Positions 1 through 5,103 are shown, counted from the first letter of the stretch. The stretch is DNA of 5,227 bases from Clostridiaceae bacterium (GCA_012799845.1 JAAZKL010000267.1:1-5227), one strand, 5' to 3'. A program made the numbers and translations. The notes: generated from the sequence alone by a model not told the origin.

Positions 1-217
1 ACCCGGACGGGAAACTCACGTTCCCGACCACTTTTATATCCGGCCTGTCTGAAAGCAGTTTTTTTACATCAGGTATAAAGCACTGCATGACGGACACATG
101 CCCGCAGTCATATTTCCCTGCACTCTCCGCCAGGGCTTTTATATCGCTTTCATCGCTGTTAGTCCGCACACAACTGAGGTCAAACATCCGTGCAATATCT
201 TTCACTGTCAGTACCAT
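1..217 (-). CDS. DeoC-like aldolase (deoxyribose-phosphate aldolase family), N-terminal 72 codons, cut by window edge
   Basis: Reading leftward from the ATG at 215-217 gives 72 open codons that continue past base 1. The peptide resembles the start of DeoC (class I aldolase, TIM barrel), which reversibly splits 2-deoxyribose-5-phosphate into glyceraldehyde-3-phosphate and acetaldehyde in the cytoplasm. The matches are KDIARMFDLSCVRTNSDESD (residues 6-25), like the first strand 'DLT.L....T' of DeoC with its conserved Asp (here D13); a following helix, IKALAESAGKY; CFIPDVKKLL (46-55), like 'yprFIPiarktL'; and IKVVGNVSFPSG (61-72), like 'ATVTNFPHG'. The Schiff-base lysine lies beyond the window, so catalytic competence cannot be judged. 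The segment where E. coli DeoC has Cys47 reads SVMQCF here, so the protein is divergent from it. An SD-like AAGGGTGG lies about 7 nt before the ATG and a good promoter lies upstream. The family call is from memory of the motifs; the exact substrate is unknown. Confidence 0.78.
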   Translation of the reverse strand, partial: MVLTVKDIARMFDLSCVRTNSDESDIKALAESAGKYDCGHVSVMQCFIPDVKKLLSDRPDIKVVGNVSFPSG

Positions 218-271
218 GTAATTTCCACCCTTCGGCTTTTTATTCATGCTCTGCTGCTTTTTGATGCTTAG

Positions 272-288
272 TATAACGTTATAACAAG
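272..288. promoter_or_regulatory. Candidate operator: 12-bp perfect palindrome plus outward CTTGTTATAA element
   Basis: TATAACGTTATA (272-283) is a perfect palindrome. It overlaps TTATAACAAG (279-288), which reads CTTGTTATAA on the minus strand. The same ten bases occur on the plus strand at 388-397 across the extended -10 of the divergent gene. The site falls roughly 2 to 18 nt downstream of the predicted DeoC-like transcription start, so a bound protein could block that promoter. The regulator is unknown and the assignment is inference. Confidence 0.35.
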
Positions 289-296
289 ATGATCTT

Positions 297-325
297 ATGA
301 TAGCAAAACTCATCAGACGCGTCAA
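297..325 (-). promoter_or_regulatory. Sigma-A-type promoter for the DeoC-like gene
   Basis: On the minus strand TTGACG (325-320) is followed after exactly 17 nt by TATCAT (302-297). The TGC just before it makes an extended -10. The predicted start of transcription is near 290, giving a leader of about 73 nt before the ATG at 217. Palindromic sequences at 286-296 and 272-283 lie immediately downstream, a usual position for a repressor site. Confidence 0.72.
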
Positions 326-389
326 CCATGTTCTGTTTTTTGATTTATTCACATTTGAACGCCTTGAACATCATTGCGTTCTCACAACT

Positions 390-398
390 TGTTATAAT
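390..398 (+). promoter_or_regulatory. Extended -10 promoter candidate for the E2-like gene
   Basis: TGTTATAAT is a perfect extended -10 (TGN plus TATAAT at 393-398). No -35 hexamer sits at normal spacing: TTGCGT at 374-379 is 13 nt away and TTGAAC at 364-369 is 23 nt away. The extended -10 would have to carry recognition. It would start transcription near 405 and leave a leader of about 150 nt. It overlaps the 388-397 copy of CTTGTTATAA, itself part of the imperfect palindrome CTTGTTATAATAAG. Confidence 0.45.
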
Positions 399-470
399 AA
401 GGTGCGCAGTATGTAAAATAGTCCTCAGCATTTGCATATTAGTGAAATACCGGTAAGTAGCCATAATGCA

Positions 471-499
471 TTGTAAATATGACAAAGCAATGATAAACT
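471..499 (+). promoter_or_regulatory. Second promoter candidate for the E2-like gene
   Basis: TTGTAA (471-476) and TAAACT (494-499) are separated by 17 nt, each matching 4 of 6 consensus bases, with TGA before the -10 forming an extended element. Transcription would start near 506, about 50 nt before the ATG. This is weaker in hexamer match than the 390-398 element but better in architecture. Either or both could be used. Confidence 0.35.
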
Positions 500-540
500 A
501 GAAAAGTATTATGCAGCAAGCTCAACAATATTTGATTTGC

Positions 541-546
541 AGGAGG
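541..546 (+). promoter_or_regulatory. Ribosome binding site of the E2-like gene
   Basis: A perfect AGGAGG lies 9 nt before the ATG at 556. It fixes the start codon of the E2-like gene without ambiguity. Confidence 0.85.
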
Positions 547-555
547 TAGCATCTG

Positions 556-1434
556 ATGGCAGGTTACAGGCGTCGGTTTGGCGACAGATACGATGGAAGG
601 CGTCTCAGGTCCCTGGATCCGTTTTTCAAGATAATACCCTACATTATGAAAAACAGGATGGACTCACAGATCTTTTTCGAAGAAAAGGTCGATATCACCC
701 ATACTGAGGCATATATAAGAAAAAGGAACAAAACCTCCGAAACAAGGATAAGCATGCTTCACGTTTTCATAGCGGCGATAGTAAGGACCCTTGCTCTCAA
801 ACCTGCTCTCAACAGGTTCATTGCCGGCCAGAAAATATATGCCCGCAATGAGATCCTTGTATCCCTGGCGATAAAGAAAGAAATGAATTTCGAAAGCACG
901 GAAACGACCATCAAGTTCAAATTTGACCCGACTGATACGTTGGAACAGGTGGCGGCAAAAATAGATAAGCAAATAAAAGAAAATAAAGTACTGGAATCCA
1001 GCAATGATACAGACAAGACCGCACGCCTGATCATGCTTTGCCCCGGATTTATCGTTAAATTCATAGTGTTCGTAGTCAGGCTTCTCGACTATTTCGGGCT
1101 GATGCCAAAGATTTTGAACGAAGTGAGCCCTTTCCATACGAGCGTCTTCATAACCGATGTCGGATCACTGGGAATATCTCCTGTATATCATCACTTGTAT
1201 GATTTCGGAACGACTTCGATATTCGTCGCATTCGGCACGAAAAGGACCGAAAAAGTCATAGATTCGAACGACAACATAGTCAATAAAAGAACTATGACGA
1301 TGAGGGTAGTGACCGACGAAAGGATCGTTGACGGCCATTATTTTGCTTCTGCATTCAAGATGTACAAAACACTGATCGAGCACCCCGAAAGGCTGGAATC
1401 CCCTCCGGCCAAGGTCGTATCCGACGTGGACTGA
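556..1434 (+). CDS. Stand-alone 2-oxoacid dehydrogenase E2-like acyltransferase domain protein, catalytic His replaced by Glu
   Basis: The 292-aa product resembles the catalytic (C-terminal) domain of E2 acyltransferases, the fold shared with chloramphenicol acetyltransferase. There is no lipoyl domain and no peripheral-subunit-binding domain, so it cannot be an ordinary E2 subunit. Recognisable parts are a basic N-terminus, LHVFIAAIVRTLALKPALNR (about 68-87, like the E2 'kA...aL...P..N' helix), FITDVGSLGISPVYHHLYDF (about 198-217, like 'f.isNlG..G') and VVTDERIVDGHYFASAF (251-267). The last aligns with the E2 active-site signature DHRxxDG, but Glu255 stands where the catalytic His belongs, while Asp259 and Gly260 are kept. 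I recall clostridial homologs annotated as 2-oxo acid dehydrogenase subunit E2 that share this DERIxDG version. Residues 158-183 are strongly hydrophobic, perhaps a buried or membrane-contacting helix. No E1, E3 or lipoate gene is nearby. Fold call is firm; function is unknown. Confidence 0.82.
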   Translation: MAGYRRRFGDRYDGRRLRSLDPFFKIIPYIMKNRMDSQIFFEEKVDITHTEAYIRKRNKTSETRISMLHVFIAAIVRTLALKPALNRFIAGQKIYARNEILVSLAIKKEMNFESTETTIKFKFDPTDTLEQVAAKIDKQIKENKVLESSNDTDKTARLIMLCPGFIVKFIVFVVRLLDYFGLMPKILNEVSPFHTSVFITDVGSLGISPVYHHLYDFGTTSIFVAFGTKRTEKVIDSNDNIVNKRTMTMRVVTDERIVDGHYFASAFKMYKTLIEHPERLESPPAKVVSDVD

Positions 1435-1439
1435 TCCGG

Positions 1440-2840
1440 TCATCCCCTGCCGTTCCAGCAATATGTGCAGACCTTGCACGCCGGAAGGCCTATGGCTTCG
1501 ATCATATCATCAAGTTTCTGGAATTTGAGGCTTGTAAAACTGAGCTTTTTTCTGATGCACTCGATCATACAGTGGTATTTGTCATTTTCAGGATCGCAGT
1601 ATTCATCGATGCTGGAAGGCTCACGGCCTTCGATCTCCATTATGGTGCGGCGTGTGATCAGGTCCATTTCCGAACGGGATCTGGAGAAGTTGAGGTATCT
1701 GCATCCATACATCAACGGCGGACATGCCGGTCTGACATGCACTTCCCTGGCGTCGAAATAATGCAGCAGCGTTACAGTTTGCCCAAGCTGCGTACCGCGG
1801 ACTATGGAGTCGTCGCAGATAAGCAGTCTCTTGTTCCTGATCAGTTCCTGTATGGGGATGAGCTTCATTTTGGCGACCAGGCTCCGTACACTCTGTTCCT
1901 GGGGTATGAAGCTCCTGGACCATGTCGGGGTATACTTCACAAGAGGCCTGGAATACGGTATGCCTGATTCATTGGAATAACCCAGCGCATGAGCTATGCC
2001 GGAATCAGGGACTCCGGCGACAGCGTCCACATTCCTGATGTCGCCCCTGGCAAGGGCCTGGCCGCATCTGTACCTCATCATCTCCACGTTCCTGCCTTCA
2101 TAGGTAGACGCAGGGTATCCATAATAGACCCACAGGAAAGCACATATCTTCATTTCCTGTCTCGGCGGCGATACAGGCACGATCCCCTCAGGCGTTATCA
2201 AAACCATCTCACCCGGTCCCAGTTCATATTCCAGGCTGTACCCGAGGTTCGGCAGCGCGCTGGATTCAAGCGACACGCAGTATGATTCTTCCTTTTTCCC
2301 CACCAGCAGCGGAGTCCTGCCCAGGCGGTCTCTTGCGGCATAAATGCCTTCATGGTTGAGGACGAGCATCGTGCACGAGCCATCTATTTCTTCCTGCGCT
2401 CCAAGGATCCCGTCTTTGATGGTTTCCTCCCGGTCGATAAGGGCAGCGGCAAGTTCCGTGGGATTTATCTCTCCCCTGCTCATCTCGAGAAAATGTATGT
2501 AGTTGCGCTCTAAAGCCTTTTTGACCAGTTCGTCGATATTGTTTATGCGCCCGACGGTCGTCAGCGCATAATGCCCGTGGTGGGAACACACAGTAAGCGG
2601 CTGCGCCTCCGTATCACTGATGCACCCGATCCCCATATTCCCGGACATTTCAGCAAGGTCGCTCTCGAATTTCGCTCTGAACTGGATATTCTCGATATTG
2701 TGTATATACCCAGAAAATCCATGTCGCGAGATCACCGCCATCCCGCCCCTGCTAGTTCCAAGATGCGAATGGTAATCAGTCCCGAAATAAAGGTCCATCA
2801 CGCAGTCATTTTTTGATACAACACCAAACACTCCGCCCAT
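1440..2840 (-). CDS. PurF-like amidophosphoribosyltransferase paralog with degenerate glutaminase site
   Basis: The 466-aa product has the two-domain plan of PurF, which makes 5-phosphoribosylamine from PRPP and glutamine in purine synthesis. The N-terminal Ntn-type amidotransferase domain spans about 1-220 and the phosphoribosyltransferase domain about 230-400. The PRPP loop is intact (ICDDSIVRGT, 341-350), as are VAGVPDSGIAHALGY (274-288) and the C-terminal CTYC. Cys233, Cys380, Cys458 and Cys461 sit where the B. subtilis enzyme binds its 4Fe-4S cluster. The start reads MGGVFG where PurF has MCGVFG, so the nucleophilic cysteine is Gly. The glutamine-binding RYST and NG positions read GCIS and VG. 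It should not hydrolyse glutamine normally; it may use ammonia, another acceptor, or bind PRPP as a sensor. I recall similar MGGxFG proteins annotated as amidophosphoribosyltransferase in Clostridia and Bacteroidetes. It has its own promoter and a weak SD (GGTGGG, 11 nt upstream). I withhold the symbol purF because the activity is doubtful. Confidence 0.88.
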   Translation of the reverse strand: MGGVFGVVSKNDCVMDLYFGTDYHSHLGTSRGGMAVISRHGFSGYIHNIENIQFRAKFESDLAEMSGNMGIGCISDTEAQPLTVCSHHGHYALTTVGRINNIDELVKKALERNYIHFLEMSRGEINPTELAAALIDREETIKDGILGAQEEIDGSCTMLVLNHEGIYAARDRLGRTPLLVGKKEESYCVSLESSALPNLGYSLEYELGPGEMVLITPEGIVPVSPPRQEMKICAFLWVYYGYPASTYEGRNVEMMRYRCGQALARGDIRNVDAVAGVPDSGIAHALGYSNESGIPYSRPLVKYTPTWSRSFIPQEQSVRSLVAKMKLIPIQELIRNKRLLICDDSIVRGTQLGQTVTLLHYFDAREVHVRPACPPLMYGCRYLNFSRSRSEMDLITRRTIMEIEGREPSSIDEYCDPENDKYHCMIECIRKKLSFTSLKFQKLDDMIEAIGLPACKVCTYCWNGRG

Positions 2841-2880
2841 CGTTAATTTATCCCACCGATCCTAACAGATTCGCCTCAGT

Positions 2881-2896
2881 TTACAGCGTACTGTAA
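2881..2896. promoter_or_regulatory. Inverted repeat in the leader of the PurF-like gene
   Basis: TTACAG and CTGTAA are perfect 6-bp arms around CGTA. On the minus strand the repeat lies about +11 to +26 from the predicted transcription start. It could be a repressor site or a short leader hairpin. It has no U-tract, so it is not a terminator. Confidence 0.35.
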
Positions 2897-2912
2897 TTTC
2901 CAGCATACTATC

Positions 2913-2940
2913 ATTGTATTTGTAATTCGGAAAGTGTCAA
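2913..2940 (-). promoter_or_regulatory. Sigma-A promoter of the PurF-like gene
   Basis: The minus strand has a perfect -35 TTGACA (2940-2935), a 16-nt spacer, and -10 TACAAT (2918-2913, 5 of 6). Transcription should begin near 2906 with a leader of about 66 nt. The spacer contains CTTTCCGAATTAC (2934-2922), which resembles the CCGAAC-centred PurBox of Firmicute PurR regulons, though with mismatches. The promoter begins just after the terminator of the upstream SLH gene, which makes the PurF-like gene its own unit. Confidence 0.8.
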
Positions 2941-2950
2941 GTAAAACAGC

Positions 2951-2978
2951 AACAAGGAACGCTTTCGCGTTCCCTGTT
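2951..2978 (-). terminator. Intrinsic terminator of the SLH protein gene, possibly bidirectional
   Basis: On the minus strand AACAGGGAACGC pairs with GCGTTCCTTGTT around a GAAA tetraloop, giving a 12-bp stem with one G-U pair in the RNA. It is preceded by an A-rich run and followed by a T-rich stretch including TTTT (2946-2943). On the plus strand the stem runs directly into TTTTT (2977-2981), so it could also stop rightward transcription. It lies about 125 nt past the SLH stop codon and 11 nt before the PurF-like -35. Confidence 0.8.
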
Positions 2979-3010
2979 TTTCTGTACATTCTGCTGCCTG
3001 TAAGTTATAC

Positions 3011-3058
3011 TGCCGAATCATCATTCTGTCGGATCATCATTCTGCCGGATCGTTGTTC
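3011..3058. repeat. Three tandem 16-bp repeats in the 3' untranslated region of the SLH gene
   Basis: On the plus strand the units are TGCCGAATCATCATTC, TGTCGGATCATCATTC and TGCCGGATCGTTGTTC, followed by TGCC. They lie between the SLH stop codon (3104-3106) and its terminator, so they would be transcribed in that 3' tail. The period of 16 is not a multiple of three, and no credible reading frame crosses the array. Units 1 and 2 differ at two positions; unit 3 diverges in the second half. The function is unknown. Confidence 0.7.
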
Positions 3059-3103
3059 TGCCTGTTGGTATTATCTTCTTTACCCCTCCTGTTCTTTTAC
3101 CTG

Positions 3104-4840
3104 TCAGTCCTCTTTCACCAGGTAAAGGACTTTGACCGCATTCCCGGCGACCGTCCTGTTTTCATATACTGCCGTAACGCTTATATAATACTCCGTTCCG
3201 TAGGCGAGCTTTCTGAAATCGCCGTTGTGGTACTGTGCGGAAGCATCAATGGCAGCCGAAGTGGTGTTTATGTCATACGCTCTGTCATAGTATCCGTTTG
3301 CAGGATATGCGGGCTTTTCATTATTCTTCGAGATCACGACACGATATTCTTTCAGAAGCGGGGAGTTCAGCTTGTTCCATTTCACCAGCAGCTTGCCGTC
3401 TTCATATACTGCGCTTACCTCCGGCGCAGGGAACAGCACCGTGCTGTCTTCTCCGGCATACGTGCACCTGATGGTGTTGCCCGCAACTGTCCTGTCCCTG
3501 TAGACTGCTGTTACGCTGAAGTAGTATCGCTCGCCGTTGATGAAATACCCGTTGAAATCGCCGTTCGTATATGCGGTGGAGTTGTCTATGACCGCGTAAT
3601 TCCTGCTGGTATCAGTGATCGAATACAGGTACCCATTCTCCGGATACGTCACAGTGCTGTCGTTCTTTGAAGCCGATACTATATATCCGACCAGTTCAGA
3701 GGAACTGATCTTGTTCCATCTCAGCACCAGCCTGCCGTTCTCCACGGAAGAGCTTACAACAGGCGCCACATACAGTTCAGGATCTTCGGGTCCGTCATAA
3801 GTGAAGCTGATCGTGTTCCCGGGCACATTCCTGTCGGTGTACACTGCCGTTACACTGATATTATAGGTCTGTCCCCTGGTAAGGTAATTCCCGAAATCAC
3901 CGCCATTATATTTTTCAGAGTTGTCGATGATGGCGTATGTCCTGTTCCTGTCTGTAATGCGGTAGAGATAGCCGTTTTCAGGGTATTGGGGAGTATTATC
4001 GCTTTTGGAGATCACGACCCTGTATTCACGGAATTTATCAAGGGTAATCTTGTTCCATCTGAGCACAAGAGTGTTGTTTTCCTTCCTGAGCTCTATTATC
4101 GGCCTTTCATATACATAGCCGGTGTTTTCATCATAGGTGACCTTTTCTTCATCATAAGTCACTTTCTCTTCATTCTTCTCAAATGCCCTGCGAAGAAGCA
4201 CAGCCGCCTGTGCACGAGTCAGGTTGCCCTGGGGATCGAACAAAAGCCTGCCGTTTACCCTGGTCCCCTCTATGAGACCGTATTTGACGGACAATGCGAC
4301 ATGCCTCCTGAGATTCGGCGAGATCTGGTTCTTATCTTCGAATCGGTCAAGTATGCTTTCATCGACCGTCTCATTCTGATATCCCATCGCATTGACAAGC
4401 GCGACAGCCATATCCTCTCTCACTGCCGCCAAATTAGGCTTGAAATAATGCCCGCTGGCGGTTTTGAAACCTGTGAGGTATGCTTTGGCGCTCTCAACAT
4501 ACGGATATGCCCATGATTTCCTGTCTACATCCAGAAACGAAGGTGTTTCCGGCTGGTATAACTTCAATCCGAGTGTATTGACCATCATCTTGGCAAACTG
4601 GGATCTCGTCACTGTAGCGTTGGGTTCAAAGCGGTTGCCTCCGACGCCGTCGATGATGTTTCTGTCAAGCATCCACACGATCGCATCATATGCCCAGTGT
4701 CCCGGTTGTACATCCTTGAAGCTTTTAGGTCCCTGAGGTCCCTGAGGCGCCTTGGCCTTGGCAAAAGCCGAGGATGTAACTGAAAGCAGCAATACCAGAC
4801 ACAAAAAAACTGAAATCAATTTTTTCAACCTGTTCTTCAT
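3104..4840 (-). CDS. Exported SLH-domain surface protein with three fibronectin-III-like repeats
   Basis: The 578-aa product is built for the cell surface. Residues 1-27 form a signal peptide: MKNRLKK, then a hydrophobic core, then SAFA before a probable cleavage at 27/28. A short Pro-Gly linker (APQGPQGPK, 31-39) leads to three SLH domains at about 41-92, 102-153 and 167-221, with VTRSQFAK, AVREDMAV and LTRAQAAV marking their ends. SLH triplets typically bind pyruvylated secondary cell-wall polymers in Gram-positive bacteria. A linker with a duplicated EEKVTYD (224-237) precedes three FnIII-like beta repeats at about 247-347, 360-460 and 473-573, each with (R/K)WNK, a YxVxxSK core and SVTAVYxxR. 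No enzymatic domain is visible, so a structural, scaffolding or adhesive role is likely. An in-frame upstream ATG at 5002 would add 54 residues and bury the signal peptide; the GGAGG at 4851-4855 supports 4840. The gene appears monocistronic. Confidence 0.92.
   Translation of the reverse strand: MKNRLKKLISVFLCLVLLLSVTSSAFAKAKAPQGPQGPKSFKDVQPGHWAYDAIVWMLDRNIIDGVGGNRFEPNATVTRSQFAKMMVNTLGLKLYQPETPSFLDVDRKSWAYPYVESAKAYLTGFKTASGHYFKPNLAAVREDMAVALVNAMGYQNETVDESILDRFEDKNQISPNLRRHVALSVKYGLIEGTRVNGRLLFDPQGNLTRAQAAVLLRRAFEKNEEKVTYDEEKVTYDENTGYVYERPIIELRKENNTLVLRWNKITLDKFREYRVVISKSDNTPQYPENGYLYRITDRNRTYAIIDNSEKYNGGDFGNYLTRGQTYNISVTAVYTDRNVPGNTISFTYDGPEDPELYVAPVVSSSVENGRLVLRWNKISSSELVGYIVSASKNDSTVTYPENGYLYSITDTSRNYAVIDNSTAYTNGDFNGYFINGERYYFSVTAVYRDRTVAGNTIRCTYAGEDSTVLFPAPEVSAVYEDGKLLVKWNKLNSPLLKEYRVVISKNNEKPAYPANGYYDRAYDINTTSAAIDASAQYHNGDFRKLAYGTEYYISVTAVYENRTVAGNAVKVLYLVKED
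3122..3424 (-). repeat. FnIII-like repeat 3 of the SLH protein
   Basis: Residues 473-573, with Trp488 in VKWNK. It shares EYRVVISK with repeat 1 and DRTVAGN-type ends with repeat 2. It is the most divergent in the middle, where YPANGYYDRAYD replaces the YPENGYLY(R/S)ITD of the other two. Confidence 0.75.
3461..3763 (-). repeat. FnIII-like repeat 2 of the SLH protein
   Basis: Residues 360-460, with Trp375 in LRWNK. The central YPENGYLYSITD and YAVIDNS closely follow repeat 1. It begins exactly 113 codons (339 bp) after the equivalent point of repeat 1. Confidence 0.75.
3800..4102 (-). repeat. FnIII-like repeat 1 of the SLH protein
   Basis: Residues 247-347, with Trp262 in LRWNK, YPENGYLYRITD, a GGDFGNYL loop and SVTAVYTDR. 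The pattern of alternating hydrophobic strands with an early Trp and a late Tyr is typical of FnIII-like beta sandwiches; the assignment is by pattern only. Confidence 0.75.
4130..4171 (-). repeat. In-frame 21-bp tandem duplication in the linker
   Basis: Two adjacent 21-bp units each encode EEKVTYD (residues 224-230 and 231-237). They differ at four bases, all of them synonymous third-position changes. The duplication lengthens the hinge between the wall-binding SLH part and the first FnIII-like repeat. Confidence 0.8.
4178..4720 (-). other. SLH domain triplet (residues 41-221)
   Basis: Three consecutive SLH motifs. The first has FKDV..GHWAYDAI and NRFEPNATVTR, and the second FLDV..KSWAYPYV and HYFKPN. 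The third is less canonical at its start (FEDKNQISPNLRRHV) but ends with LLFDPQGNLTRAQAA. The second lacks the usual TR in its TRxE/Q signature (AVREDM). At least two units are therefore close to consensus for wall-polymer binding. Confidence 0.88.
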
Positions 4841-4850
4841 ATCGTTTCTC

Positions 4851-4855
4851 CCTCC
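4851..4855 (-). promoter_or_regulatory. Ribosome binding site deciding the SLH gene start
   Basis: The minus strand reads GGAGGGAG with GGAGG 10 nt before the ATG at 4840-4838. The signal peptide begins right at this ATG. This argues against the longer in-frame start at 5002, which would place 54 mostly polar residues ahead of the export signal. Confidence 0.8.
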
Positions 4856-5023
4856 ATTCGATTTGTAATATACATTCGCTGCCAGGGAAAAATATTCCGA
4901 GGTGATTTTAAAACGTAATATAAATGTAACAATATTATCCTTGGTAATGCTAAAATGCCTGTTTACAGCCTGTTTGCCAAAGTGCACGGCTAAGTTCATC
5001 ATATTGATTGACGTTTATAAAAT

Positions 5024-5052
5024 TCTACAGACTTGATCATCTTTTCTATAAT
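5024..5052 (+). promoter_or_regulatory. Upstream promoter candidate for the DUF4177-like gene
   Basis: A perfect TATAAT (5047-5052) lies 17 nt after TCTACA (5024-5029), which matches 4 of 6 positions of the -35 consensus. If used it would add an upstream start near 5059, about 80 nt before the start of the stronger downstream promoter. Confidence 0.35.
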
Positions 5053-5103
5053 AGATATGCAGCGCCTGTTTCCTGATGAGCTGCAGGGGCAGTTGTCAAG
5101 TGA

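Noticed and set aside
463..502. Possible 11-codon leader peptide upstream of the E2-like gene
   Set aside because: No Shine-Dalgarno sequence precedes it, and no attenuator hairpins are visible.
664..1137. Minus-strand open frame of about 157 codons inside the E2-like gene
   Set aside because: It lies wholly antisense to a well-supported gene, with no ribosome binding site and unlikely composition.
1315..1335. Chloramphenicol acetyltransferase
   Set aside because: The fold is related, but the HHxxxDG active site is absent and overall motifs follow E2 catalytic domains. There is no support for a resistance role.
1572..1967. Plus-strand open frame antisense to the PurF-like gene
   Set aside because: The opposite strand encodes conserved PurF motifs through the same bases; no independent evidence supports translation here.
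2841..2906. Riboswitch (for example purine) in the PurF-like leader
   Set aside because: The leader is only about 66 nt, with one short inverted repeat. I see no three-way junction or terminator.
3011..3058. CRISPR array
   Set aside because: The 16-bp units are contiguous with no spacers and only three copies.
3053..3670. Plus-strand open frame of about 205 codons
   Set aside because: It lies antisense to the FnIII-like repeats, has no ribosome binding site, and shows no recognisable domain. It reflects codon bias of the real gene.
3986..4516. Plus-strand open frame of about 176 codons
   Set aside because: It is antisense to the SLH domains and linker, without start signals or recognisable motifs.
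4841..5002. Longer SLH protein starting at the in-frame ATG at 5002
   Set aside because: It would put 54 residues before a textbook signal peptide, whereas GGAGG sits correctly before the ATG at 4840.
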